This document shows, in pieces, positions 9,596-20,339 of a stretch of 64,000 bases of DNA. The position numbers and the translations under genes are program-made. Below the pieces are notes generated by a model. That model was given only the letters and a program-made list of their open reading frames with translations. It searched no databases and had not been told where the DNA came from. Source of the stretch: Gnetum montanum (lineage: Eukaryota > Streptophyta > Gnetopsida > Gnetales > Gnetaceae). Positions within the stretch are counted from its first letter, which is position 1. Every line of letters begins with the position of its first letter. The stretch lies in the NCBI GenBank assembly GCA_015680685.1, contig MNCI01004480.1, forward strand, positions 1 through 64,000, given 5' to 3'.

Positions 9596-10803
9596 GGTGA
9601 ACCACCGCACAAATTAACACGCGCGCAGAAAGATGCAATCCGCAAGCAAGCTAGGCAGTACATCATCATAGAAGATAGTACTCTTTGTAGACGCTCTTTT
9701 GATGGCGTGTTGCTTACTTGCATTAATAAGGACCAAGCACAATGTATAGTTGGCGAGGTCCACGAGGGACTATGCGGAGGACACGTAGCACCACACGCTA
9801 TGGCTTCAAAAATCCGTTGCTTAGGGTATTACTGGCCTTACATGAAAAAAGATTATCTGACAAAGGTTAAAACGTGTGACACGTGTCAGCGTCACGCAAA
9901 TCTTATACACGTGTCGCCTATGGAGTTACATACGACTCAGATAACATGGCCGTTTCAACGATGGGGACTAGACATTATAGGCCCCATTACACCGAAATCT
10001 TCCGTAGGTCATAGCTTTATAATTACCACTAGTGAGTACTTCACGAAGTGGGTGGAAGCTATTCCTCTATGGAAGATCACATCTCAACAGATTTGCCATT
10101 TCATCTTAGACAACATTGTAACCAGATTTGGTCTCCCGATGACTATCATGACCGATAACGGGCCACAATTTAGTAGTATGGAAACCAAATCCTTCTGTGA
10201 CAGCCTTGGCATTAAACAATCTTTTTCCTCACCTTATTACCTACAAGCAAATGGTCAAGCTGAAGCCACAAACAAAGTCATCATCAATTTGCTCAAGAAA
10301 ATGCTCGACAGCAACAAGAGACGGTGGCATGAAAAAATCCTCTACGTGCTATAGGCATATCGTACTACATGTAGGATGGCTACAGACAGTATGCCCTATA
10401 GCCTGGTCTATGGATCTGAAGCAGTGCTGCCCTCGAATTGTAAATTTCTTCTCTGAGAATGGTCCTCTCCACAATTATAAATGAGGCTCAACACACCGAG
10501 TCTCGGATCATGGATTTGGATTCAGTGGAAGAGAAGAGAATACAGATGCTTGATACAATTGAAAAGTATTAAGACAGGTAGAGGCAAAAGCATCATCACA
10601 ATCTTCAGCAGCGTCCGATCAAGAAAGGAGATTTAGTTCTCAAGGCCGTTCGTGAACCAGTGGGCAAATTCTCTGCAAACTGGGAAGGCCCTTTCTTGGT
10701 GACTGATGTGTATGGCAATGGAGCATTCAAGCTAGCGGATATCGACGACAACGAGTTACCAAATCCTGTCAATCATATATATCTTAAGCGGTATTACATA
10801 TAG
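9596..10803 (+). pseudogene. pol: pol: integrase
   Basis: The HHCC zinc domain (HEGLCGGHVAPHAMA ... CDTCQRHANL) is followed by the DDE core: D in WGLDIIGPI, D in TDNGPQFSS and E in QANGQAEATN. The C-terminal domain reads KKGDLVLKAVREPVGKFSAN and NWEGPFLVTDVY, ending with YLKRYYI and TAG at 10801. There is a TAG at 10352, a one-base deletion near 10430 (the frame moves after GSEAVLP), and TAA/TAG at 10570 and 10579. It would insert the cDNA in the host chromosome. No chromodomain is visible after the core, as expected for Tat. Confidence 0.92.
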
Positions 10804-10829
10804 CTGCATCTCCAGTGTGAACATTAGGT

Positions 10830-11330
10830 ATGGCCATAATCGTCCGCTATGACGCTAAACTGGCAATAACCGTCCACTATGACGTAAAACTAGCACTCCC
10901 TTCACGTGTCTTCCACGACGCTAAACTGGCACTGACCGTCCACCACGATGTAAAACTGGCAAGTTGTAACCATCCGCTACGACGTAAAACTGGCAGTGTT
11001 GTACAGGTCCACCAAGAAGAAAAACTGGCATTGTCTGCACGTGTCTGCCACGACGCTAAACTGGTACCGGCTGTCCGCCATGACATAAAATTGGCAAAGG
11101 TAAGCATCTGTCTGCTGAGACATAAAACTAGAACAGACTTGTCCCTGGGTCATGACACAAAACTAACACCCACAGTACGGTCTGTTAAGACCATAAATTA
11201 GCTTCACCACCATCCACTACGACATAAAACTAGCATTTTTTGGTCCACCCAGACTCTAAACTGGGACCATGGTCTACTGAAACTTAAAACCAGCAACGAC
11301 AGTCTGCCAGGACTTAAAACTAGGACTGAA
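10830..11330 (+). repeat. degenerate tandem repeats, CYAYGACGTAAAACTGGCA type
   Basis: At least twelve units of 24-40 bases share a core of the form 'CCACGACGTAAAACTGGCA' with variable spacers, starting immediately after the pol stop. Three reading frames stay partly open across it only because of the repetition. The core TAAACTRGCA matches the array at 2430-2645, so the family carries related arrays on both sides of its central block. Confidence 0.85.
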
Positions 11331-11333
11331 AAA

Positions 11334-12164
11334 TTGCTCTCATGCAACTCAAGTGAGCATGATTATCTCTGTGCAGTTGCAAGACAAGTGGAATGGGATG
11401 CTGAGATAGTCCCAGCATCACTACCTCACTGGCATTCTGCTGATTCCTCGGATATGCTGAAGGGCATACTACTGATCCCTCAGAGATATCGTCACTGCAC
11501 CTATTTCAGCGGTGGTACCTCTGAGAGGTTAGTTTCACCATCTGGAGCCCCAAAGGAGTTCTCATCAATTACGACTTTGGGGATCTCCGCTCATCATCAC
11601 TATCAGGCTCTGGCTTCATAGATTCATCTGGCTGGTTCCTTACATAACCGGTCAGGTGCGCTGAGTCTGATGTTCTTTGGTGACGATATGCTGGGCCAAG
11701 CGTTAAGGGTGAAGACTCGGGCCTCGTGCTACAGTTCCTCCTTCATGGCCCGATCAATTTATCTCACCTCTAATAGTACTTGTTTCAACAACCTCACCTG
11801 CAATTCGCATGGACAATGGTATCCTCTGTTTTCTTCTTTGGTTACAGGTTACTTGTTACAAGGGCGTCGTTCGAAGGTGCGTTCATCTGAGTGGTGTGAT
11901 ACCGACAGTGTTTTGAGATGGCTACTTGAGTTGGCCTATCCACTCGGGGGGTGCATCCTTGTGTTCCTCGTAACCCTTCCCCTAGCCCTTATCACTATAC
12001 TTAACTATCCCATACGCTTCCTGTACTCAAAATGCACATATGCTGCACACGCTTTCCACATCCGCATTGCAATCAAGTCCATGAACCGGCATAACGCAAC
12101 TCACCTAGTGGACGCAAAAAGAAAAAGTGGGGTCAGCAAAATGGGTGAAACACATCTCACCTAG
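11334..12164 (+). pseudogene. ORFs in env position (164-codon ORF with a membrane segment)
   Basis: Between integrase and 3' LTR an ORF at 11670-12164 encodes 164 residues. Residues about 91-119 form one strongly hydrophobic stretch (PLGGCILVFLVTLPLALITI and onward), followed by a basic tail. Two N-x-T sequons (residues 35 and 41) and several cysteines precede it. An upstream ORF (11334-11621) lies in another frame. Position and single membrane span recall env-like ORFs of some plant Ty3/gypsy elements, but I see no motif that proves homology and the family here otherwise looks like Tat, which usually lacks env. Could be fortuitous or a remnant. Confidence 0.35.
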
Positions 12165-12469
12165 GCCATGTAGACACAACACAATTCATCTATGCAACTC
12201 CCTTTGACACAAAATGATGGCATACCTCCATGCAAACACAATCGCAAGAGAATGCCTGAGTGCTTATGCGTGAAAATGCTATTCCCACCACATTGGCATC
12301 TTCCCTGAACCTGTTTCCTCCCGTACTAGTCTATCCCTGGATTTCCTTATCCTTGCACCTCTACATTGATAGGATTATACTTGAGTATCTGTTGATGAAC
12401 GCTATTGGTACTTTCATCAGTCCGGTGTTTCGTATTCTTTGTCAACGTCTTTCGGGCAAGCCCTCTAAC

Positions 12470-12489
12470 CATCAATAAAGAGGGGCCAT
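12470..12489 (+). promoter_or_regulatory. probable polypurine tract at the 3' LTR border
   Basis: AATAAAGAGGGG is followed by CCAT and then TG, the expected first bases of an LTR. It is the only purine-rich run in the right place. If correct, the 3' LTR is about 1.6 kb. Confidence 0.5.
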
Positions 12490-12654
12490 TGAAACACCGT
12501 AGAAATCGCGAATCGGCCTAAGGTGAAGATGCACGATTTAGGCGAAAGTTCACGGCAAAAATTCCAGAAGGCAGAACGAGGCAAAGTGAGGCGAAACGGT
12601 GCCCAGCATCAAGTCTCCAAGTTCCTTATAGATTTCAAATTTCACTATGTTTTT

Positions 12655-13170
12655 TGTCTTTACGCTACATTACGCAACATAGCGTAATGATACATAGCAT
12701 AATTCTGTTTAACATAGTCTGACATCAGGAGGTAACTTACTTCAGCAGATTTGATGAAACTTAAGGCCTAAGCAGCGTAATATGCGACCTCTCGCATATC
12801 CTGCTAAGTCTTTTGTCCGGGGTCGGATTTACGCTCTGTTACGCAAGGCAGCGTAATGAGCTTCAAAAGGGTCAAAGGGAAAGTCCAATGAAAGTGCGAC
12901 AGATCGACTCCTTTCTTTTTTGCAGATTGACACTTTTACGCTAATTACACTGCGCAGCGTACATCAGCGTAATTTATCATTGAGTTGATCATTTTTTACG
13001 CTTCACTACACTTTGCTGCGTAAAATAGCTTGACTCATTATTTCCATGCTTTGTTATGCTCCGCCACGCAATGCAGCGTAAACAAATGTAATGCAGCATA
13101 AAGCCGGCTAAAGCGGTTACGTATTTACTATCCAAACGCGCAATACGCTGATGAGCGTATTATGCGTAAT
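12655..13170. repeat. U3 cluster of TTACGC / GCGTAA motifs in inverted pairs
   Basis: About six exact TTACGC and seven exact GCGTAA hexamers lie within 515 bases, plus several one-base variants. They often pair as TTACGC...GCGTAA 10-45 bases apart, making short potential hairpins (for example 12659-12685, 12828-12855, 12933-12975). They sit 150-650 bases upstream of the TATA box, where LTR enhancers lie. Binding of a factor is inference. Confidence 0.7.
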
Positions 13171-13310
13171 CGTGAAGCAGCTTCGGCAAAAATGCAGGCA
13201 GCGTATGTTGCAATTTGACATGACATAGCCAGTTCATCAAGTCAGTGATATCCGAAAAGCTTGGGACACATGTCATCAAGGTCATGCCTTTTCTACATGC
13301 TGTCACAGCT

Positions 13311-13318
13311 TATAAATA
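13311..13318 (+). promoter_or_regulatory. TATA box of the Tat-A 3' LTR
   Basis: TATAAATA preceded by a GC-containing segment and followed about 30 bases later by purine-rich sequence. Its place in the LTR fits the U3/R border near 13345. Confidence 0.6.
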
Positions 13319-14103
13319 CTCTAGTTGGCGGAGAAAGAAGGGACCTAGGTAAGAGAACTTTCCAAATTTTTCGAAGCAGAGCAGCATTTTGAGCATCTTC
13401 AGCTTTTGGCAGTTATCATCTTTGAGCAGAAGTAAGAGACATTCTTTGAGCATTGGCAGCAGGGAACGATCATACCTTTTGGCAAAAATACAGTTCTCCC
13501 ATCGGTGATCCTTGGCAGTTTTGAGCAGAGGCTACCCCAAAGTGAAGAAGATAAAGCAGAGATCGAGAGATCATCTGGAGAGGTTGGCAAGATCTATTGA
13601 TCAGATACAGTTGGTTGATAGAGATCCGAGCTTGACCTTCCTTGCACTCCGTCTTTGGCTCACGAGGTAGACTAAGCTGCATTCTGCACTCATTGTTGAA
13701 CAGTTTTTCTTATTATTTTGTGTATGTTTTGCACAAGGTAATCGGAATCTTCCCATTGTAACTTTGTGTACAAAACACTCAATTTTTCGGGTCAAAGTAC
13801 AGATCTTGAAATCACGCATTTCGCTTGAATCCAATTCTCTTTTGCCGTGTTAACGTTGTCATTGTTGCGATTTATCTACATCGTTTTCCTCTCCTTTCGC
13901 GATTTATCAAATCAAATCGTTTCACGAAACACTTATAGTCTTAGTCGGTTTACTAATTTAGTAAGTCCCTGTCTGATCGACAAGACCGTTCATGGCACTG
14001 TGGATTCGTTTTCTCCAGCACAACCCTCGCATGGATCCGTGGTTAGGACTGTGTACATGGATCTTGTTTGGTATTCTAGCTACCGACATTTTCCGTCATT
14101 ACA

Positions 14104-14870
14104 CATGTGAGCTAGTAAAATCAATGCATATGGTTTAACTCACGGTGCAGTGTATGATGTGTTGATGTTATAGGACCATATTACTCCTAGTGAACATAAG
14201 GTAAATGAAGTGGTTTCTAAATCTAAGTATCAGTAAAAAAAAATCTAATTTAGCCTAGTGCAATGGAAATCTATTCGTGATTCTTTGCACACATCTTGGA
14301 CTTATGTAATCATTACTTGGATTACCATGTATCTCACTACTAGGTGAACTAAGTGGTAATACTACTAGGTTACCAAAGGATCATCCTTAATGCTTAGAAT
14401 CAGTCATATCCATTCCACTTAACAATACTAAAATTAAAGTTCATGGAAAAGTAAATAGTAATTAGGAAAATAGTAAATGTTATACTAAGTCAAAGCATGA
14501 AACATTAGTCTAAGTAAATAGTAAAGAAATCTAAGTGATGTTGCAATGATGCAAAGTAATCTTAATCTTTATTTCCAGTCATGAAACTTGTCTAAGTACA
14601 TTCCACTCAAATAAATACTCCATTCAATCACTTAACATCACACTGCAGACATACATTACTAAGTGCCAAGTGCTAAAATCAAGAAAATAAACTAATAGAA
14701 TTTTGCTAAGTTTGAAATGAAACTACTATTGGACTGTGCACCTAAGTGTCATATTTATAGACCTTCATGTGTCTGCCATATTAGGTATCTAACATCATAG
14801 CTTGTGCCATGATATGAAGGATTTGATATCATGGCTCCGATATTGGATGCTTGATATTGTAGCCTTGCAA
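14104..14870. repeat. dispersed repeat interrupted by Tat-A; homologous to 63270-64000
   Basis: Long stretches align with the right end of the window, such as TATGGTTTAACTCACGGTGCAG against 63303, GGTGAACTAAGTGGTAATACTA against 63515, and TGCACCTAAGTGTCATATTTAT against 63910. The homology starts at the base after the Tat-A LTR, so Tat-A inserted in this repeat. The CATATTTATAG segment resembles an LTR promoter, so this may be part of another LTR. No coding sequence seen. Confidence 0.7.
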
Positions 14871-14879
14871 AAATTCAAT

Positions 14880-15400
14880 TTATCAAGGATGAAGCTTAAA
14901 CCCCTCTAGGCTAAGTTACCCCCCTTCTACATTTAGGGTTGGTGAGCTCCACCCCTTGCACTCCTCCACACTAGTTTTTATGCCTCTACATTGAGAGTAG
15001 GTGGCCCAAACCCCTCCACACTAAGGGTAGATGAGATTTACCCTCCTGCAGAATTTTTCTAGCGTAGAAAGGTGTATATCCCCCATAAAACCCATCACAT
15101 TGCCATTTTTTGCATCTCAAAAGGTATTTTTAACCACCCCAAGCTTAAATATAGATACTAGGTGACTCTTTTCACTTGGGGAATGAGGCTTTGGTCACTC
15201 TTGAGGCATTTTTTAGCCCCAAAAGTATGAAATATGTGAGATTGCCTTTTAAAATGAAGTTTAGTCTTAGTTTTCATGGAATGGGATTAAAAAGGTTACA
15301 ACATGAAAATTTGATGGTGTTTCAATAGCTAAGTACAACTTCTTTGATCAAGTGATTCAAGTTAGAAAAGAAGAAGATGTTATTATTATAGAAAACTTGA
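14880..15400. repeat. LTR-like repeat shared with 56440-56980
   Basis: Segments such as CTCCACACTAGTTTTTATGCCTCTACATT, TTTCTAGCGTAGAAAGGTGTATATC and GGTGTTTCAATAGCT have close counterparts at 56500-56960. Both copies carry a poly-C run before TAAAACCCAT. No genes. Confidence 0.65.
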
Positions 15401-15627
15401 TCACTTAAGGTTTCAATGTCCTAAGCTATGAAGGAAGGATAATTTAAAGGAGGAACAAAATTATAATCTAATTGAAGTTCAAGAAAAATTGAATGTATAG
15501 AACATGAAGTTTGTTAAAGTTGTATTTTCACTTTCATCTTCTAAGAGAAAGAATCTTTAAAGGGGAAGGGTGTAACATCCTATGTTTTTTCCTTTATTCT
15601 TAAGTGATATAAACCTTTCATCTTTTA

Positions 15628-15830
15628 ACAATGGGATGTTAGCTTAGTGGCAAGGGTCTTGCCTTGGTAACACTAGATCACATGTTTATTTCTACTAATA
15701 TTACTAAGTTATACTTTAAAAAAAAATCCTTAAAAGGAATTTTGAAATTGGTCCAATAGATCCAAGGGGTCTTAGTGGACATAAGTAACCCTAGGTCAAA
15801 GGTTCAATTTTACTAGGTAGCACTAAGTTA
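15628..15830 (+). repeat. tRNA-derived SINE-like unit
   Basis: TTAGCTTAGTGGCAAGG resembles a pol III A box (TRGCNNAGTGG). AGGTCAAAGGTTCAATTTTA, and an earlier GATCACATGTTTATTTC, resemble a decayed B box (GGTTCGANNCC). A second copy lies at 16718. A-rich runs follow. Decayed and not transcribable with confidence. Confidence 0.45.
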
Positions 15831-16495
15831 GAAACTTCTATAAAGCTTGGGGTGTACCTATGTTTCAATTATTTTAGGTTCCAACACCCTTTCCATCCTT
15901 GACATAAATAAAAATTTTAGTTTTAGTTTCAATTATTATTTTCTTATAGCATGTTAGTTATTGCTTTTTTCTTTTTATTTGATTTATGAACTTGAGCATG
16001 TCATATATGTGATTTATATGGTATCTCTTGATTTAAATGGATCTTAGATGGATATGAACCTCATGGTTATAGTGATGATATTTTTGGGTAATCTATGTAT
16101 TATATTAATGGTAATTTTGGGCAATCTATATGTTATGGTTTGGACTTATGGTATTTAGTGTCTATAACTTTATAGGTAGCCATTCTATATTTAATTATTA
16201 GGATGTTTGTAAAGATTCATTATCATTGTTTGGGATATGTTTGATGTGGATCAGTATTAGATCTAATCTCTAGAAATAAAGGTAAAAACTAGAGATTAAA
16301 AATGAAGCCATGGATTGATTGAGAGATGATTGAAGCCTTCAATGAGGCTTTTGATTCTACTCATTGATTTTAGTACTTAACCCTTTTTAAATTCAAAATT
16401 TGCATAGTAATTTCTCATGCATAAATTATTAGCCTTCATATGTTACCATCAATTATTAGTAGTCTTGACTTATCATTAATTTCTTCAAGAGATAG

Positions 16496-16625
16496 TCTAG
16501 TGAAGTCTTTGGGTCTTCAAAGACTTGTTAAAGAGAAAAGAGTAGCATAGGTAGAGAAAACATTCAAGATTCAGGCTAGTAAAGTCCTTGGGCCTTTAAA
16601 GGCTTGTTAAAGAGAAAAGAGTAGT
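16496..16625 (+). repeat. direct duplication of 50 bases with a stem-loop
   Basis: Two copies, 80 bases apart, of a segment ending in GGCTTGTTAAAGAGAAAAGAGTAG. Copy 1 contains the perfect inverted repeat AAGTCTTTG-GGTCTT-CAAAGACTT. Copy 2 keeps most pairs as G-U or Watson-Crick. Confidence 0.6.
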
Positions 16626-16717
16626 AAAGTTATCGGAAACCTTACTTTCATAAATTTTATATTATGTGCTCTATATGTATCATCTTATGTTATAATTTCT
16701 TATACATTACCCCTTGT

Positions 16718-16830
16718 TATAATGAGGTCTTAGCTTAGTAGTAAAAGTCCTATAATGGAAAACCTAGGTCATAAGTTTGATTCAAGCAAGAAATAATACA
16801 AAATACTTTTGTAAAAGGAATTATGAAATT
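16718..16830 (+). repeat. second tRNA-derived SINE-like unit
   Basis: CTTAGCTTAGTAGTAAAAG (A-box-like) and AGGTCATAAGTTTGATTCAAG (B-box-like, GTTCGATTC with C>T) are 30-40 bases apart, as in tRNA-derived SINEs. Related to the unit at 15628. Confidence 0.45.
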
Positions 16831-16849
16831 TTTTGACAAATCCAAGAGG

Positions 16850-18590
16850 CTCGTAGTAGATGTAAATAAACATTTAGTTTTAGTTTCAACAATGTGTAAG
16901 CCTCATTTATTAATTTATCTTACTAATGGTTATTGTTGCTGTTTTGATACTTATTTATTTTCATTTTTTGATGGCATTTACTATGTCACCTTTTCAAAAA
17001 TTTATGAAACTACAATCTTTGATTTATTATCATAAATTATGGTTCATCATCACAGGTCATGATTGTCATGGGAAGGTTAACAAGAATGGAAGATTAACCA
17101 CTAGTCATACTTAGATTTTGATAATATCATCATAGTTCATGGTCATGGTCAAGCCATAATAAGTTCCCCATGGATCATGGCCAAGTATTAATAGATCATC
17201 ATGGGCCATGATTTGGCTTAATAGAAATCATGATGAAGTGATGATATGATTGTAATGATTATGAACTATTTGAATAACAATATTTCTAACAATGATTTTT
17301 TGATGTTTAGTGTAAAACCTTCTAACCTAGACTTAGGATAGTAAGGTATGATATAAAGTTAAATGTTATTGAGTATGATATGAATGTGGTTATTCCTCCT
17401 ACATGTTTCATGGTGTGGAGTGTTTATTTTTAGTTTTATGTTATAGTTGAGTTAAAGTTATGAAATAGAAGGGAGAATTCATAAGAGCTATTAAAAGTTT
17501 TTATGTTTTTGTTTAGGTTCCTTTATATTTAGGATTTATAAATTGTGTTGTTTTGTTTATGTGAAAAAACATAGAAAAGAGAGAAATGTTAAAATAAGAA
17601 AAAGATAACTAATGTACTTTCATGTTAAGACATATCATTTTGGATAATACCCTTCACTTTGAAAAAGATCAATATAGTGGCACTCTTGTATTCAATGCCA
17701 TTGTAGTTAATAACTTTAAAGTAATAGAAGAGCTATGGTTTCCTATTTTTGAGTGTTCATTTTAATTGCATTGTGGTGAAAGTTATTTAAGATTTTAGCC
17801 TTCCTTATTTTCTTGAATTTTATCATTCATGTTTTGTCCCATGAGTTAAACCTCTCAATTATTCTTAGATTAAGTTTCTTTCAAGTTATTCTCTCAATTA
17901 CCTATCACAAGTGATTATTACAACTATATCTTAAGTATTTTAATAATCATATCATGAATTGAATGATTTATTACATATGAAGCTCTAAATTTATGTTCCT
18001 ACATCTTTTCACTCATGTTTACATGTTTTCCATATTTCAATGATATGTTTATGCTAGTTATGATAGGTGCTCAATGTTTAGATAATGTTTAATGGTTAAT
18101 TAGATAAGTTTTCATGTTTTTCTTATCAAATTTATGAGGTTATACTCTTCTTGGATACTGAGCATCTCATTTCCATACAAAAATTTGGTTCATCTTCAAC
18201 CCTATTTTCGAGTTTCATGTTTGGAGGAAGAATTATATGATTTACCATTCATCTATGGTAAATTGTATAAGGAAAAAGCATTGAAGGCTTGTTGGATGTT
18301 TGTTGCATGCTCTTATTTCAAATTGATATGTTCTAGGAGGAAAATGGAAAACATTTGAAGGAATTTTTCATACGTTTCTTTTTTATGTGCATGTTGCAAA
18401 AATTCCATGAATTCCCACTTAGATTTGATATAATTGTATGTTTTTATGTCTTGATCAATTTCCTAAGAGGCTAAGAGTCAATTTTGTTACCTTCCTAGCC
18501 CTTTGCAAGGTTTGATTTGCATATAGTTTCATCTTGAACTTGTATCATTTTCATTTTTAGGTCTATTGCAAATTACAACTTTATAATCAA
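16850..18590. other. AT-rich sequence, no gene recognised
   Basis: Short frames only, without codon bias or motifs. 17040-17250 is rich in CATGG/CCATG and related words. A similarly built stretch in opposite orientation is at 18600-19030. Confidence 0.5.
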
Positions 18591-18599
18591 TCATGTTCT

Positions 18600-19030
18600 T
18601 CCTTCCTATGACTTCATCACAAGTTGTGTTCTTCTTTCCACAATGATTCCATGAATCATGGTATTTGTTTCTCAATTTTTTGCTTGACCATAACCCCATT
18701 ATCTCGTTGTGCTCTACTATATTTCTATCATTATGATCCTTGGTGTCGTCATAATTAATTTTAAAGTACATATATAGGTATAGGATTCTAGAATAACCAT
18801 TATGACTCAACCATGAATTGTGATCTATCTTATGATCTTGACCATAACCCATGATCCAAAATCTATAACTTATTCTATGTATTGTAGTCAAACATTTCAA
18901 TTTTTAGTTATTATTTTGGCCACCATGACCTATGGTCTAAAAAATGATAATCTTATCATGACTCATGGTATATTGAACATGAGCCAACCATGAATCATTG
19001 TTTTCTTAATTTCTATGATAAGTGATCCTA
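18600..19030 (-). repeat. CATGG-rich degenerate repeat, inverted relative to 17040-17250
   Basis: On the minus strand, words like TCATGGTTGGCTCATG, GGTTATGGTCAAG and TCATGATTCATGG recur; the plus strand at 17040-17250 has TTCATGGTCATGGTCAAG and similar. The two blocks may be degenerate copies of one repeat in inverted order. The similarity is patchy. Confidence 0.35.
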
Positions 19031-20330
19031 CCACTTGTGATATTCTCATGGTTAGATTTCCAAGGCATTTTGGAGGCTAAAATATCGAAGATAGGGGGTT
19101 GAAAAGGATCTTCTTCCACTGCTAATGTTTAAAAAATGGTATTAGATATTAAAGGTCCTAGAATATAGTGATAAAGATGTCTACTACAAAAGATATTTGT
19201 AAATGTAATGTTGTGTTTAACAGATCTCAAGATTTCTCATATTGTATCCATTTCATGAGGCCTCTTCTATAGTTCAATAATGTATGTAAATTTTTATAAA
19301 ATTGATTAGTAAATCCTCCAATGGTAAATTTCCTAACTAGAGAGTAAAGAAAAAATTACAAGAAAAGGCTAATACATTAGTGTTGTTACAAAAATGGTCA
19401 CTTTCATAGAACAACAATGGATTTAGATTATCTTTCTTGATTATTTGCACAATGCCATAATAAATTATTGGAAAATTTTGGTATACTTAGATGATGTGTA
19501 TGAGCTAAGATTTGTCATGCCCTTTTTATGCATGAAATTAACTCTATGTAGATGATAATTTCAGAAGATGTTTTTACAAAAATGTTGAAAATATTAAATT
19601 CATTTCTATTAAAATCTCTTCATAAAATGAAAATTTTTAGGGCTTATTTTAAAGTTAGAAAATTTTGGCCTGTTCATCATTTAAGCTCATGAAGTTATAG
19701 CTAGTTCAAGAAGCCATGAGTTTCAAGTGAAATCCAACATTGCATAAAGAATTGTATTAGCTATCAAGGATAGAACTTCTACAAGTTTGTCCTAGCTTAA
19801 GTAGATGCTCTTTCTATTTGCTAGTCAAAGATGAAACCATAGAGCTTGATACACAGAGCTTAAAGATCAATTTTATCTCAATATGAGACTAGCATTAGAA
19901 TGAATGGTTTGACATATAAAAAATTTTATCATTTTAAGAAAAAGCCCTCAATTTGATGTTGACTTAGTCCTTAAAAGTCATTTAAAATTAGTAGATTGGA
20001 TAATAGTATTAAAGATTAGCTCAATGAAGGGTTTCTAAAATTATTCTAAACCTAATCGATTGTAGAAAAGGGGGAAGTATTTTTAAGTATGATTGTCATG
20101 TTAGCCTGTAGAAAAAGCTCATAGAACTAACTTGGTTGTATAAAATAGTTGTACTTAAGTTAGCCTCATAGGATTAAAGCATAAGAAAAGATTAAAATTT
20201 TCTTAGTACATGAATCCCGTGTGACACGCACGATATCTTATAAGGAAGGTTATTAGAATCGTAAACTAGTTCTACAATTAGGAGCAAAAATGATCATATG
20301 TGTCATATTATTACTAAAAAAGGAAGCTTG
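19031..20330. other. AT-rich sequence, no gene recognised
   Basis: I find no coding frame, no LTR border and no repeat shared with the rest of the window. Confidence 0.4.
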
Positions 20331-20339
20331 AAATTAAGC

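Larger units (their letters stand above)
1..14103 (+). mobile_element. Tat/Ogre-type Ty3/gypsy LTR retrotransposon (Tat-A), 5' end outside window
   Basis: The terminal sequence at 130-278 is repeated at 13961-14103, which marks the end of the 5' LTR and the end of the 3' LTR. Between them lie, in order, a gag remnant, a protease, an antisense multi-exon gene, RT with RNase H, a second RNase H of the archaeal type, and an integrase. The second RNase H between RNase H and integrase is the hallmark of the Tat clade (Ogre, Retand, Grande). Gag-pro and pol are separated by about 5 kb, as in Ogre, where an intron separates them. Most frames are broken by stops. The element keeps many CpG dinucleotides, unlike the related copies at 31, 37-46 and 58-60 kb, so it is probably the youngest of the family here. 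It lies inside a repeat also found at 63.3 kb. Confidence 0.88.
12490..14103 (+). repeat. 3' LTR of Tat-A
   Basis: The right end is fixed by the match with 130-278 and by the terminal TTACA. The left end is inferred from the purine tract. Inside are a TTACGC/GCGTAA-rich U3 (12655-13170), a TATA box at 13311, a transcribed part with many TTGGCAG and GAGCA motifs (13380-13520), and the U5 shared with the 5' LTR. Confidence 0.65.

Noticed and set aside
12655-13170. Array considered as CRISPR-like or as satellite
   Set aside because: Motifs are six bases, in both orientations and irregularly spaced. There is no repeat-spacer structure, and the DNA is plant LTR.
15628-16830. tRNA genes
   Set aside because: A- and B-box-like words exist, but no cloverleaf can be formed and no anticodon stem is seen; better read as SINE remnants.
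16823-17114. Two overlapping plus-strand ORFs of 60-70 codons
   Set aside because: Overlapping frames in AT-rich DNA after a SINE-like unit; no conserved copy and no motif.
17040-19030. Foldback (inverted-repeat) transposon with CATGG-rich arms
   Set aside because: Similarity of the two arms is patchy and no terminal repeats or target duplication can be defined; kept only as degenerate repeat.
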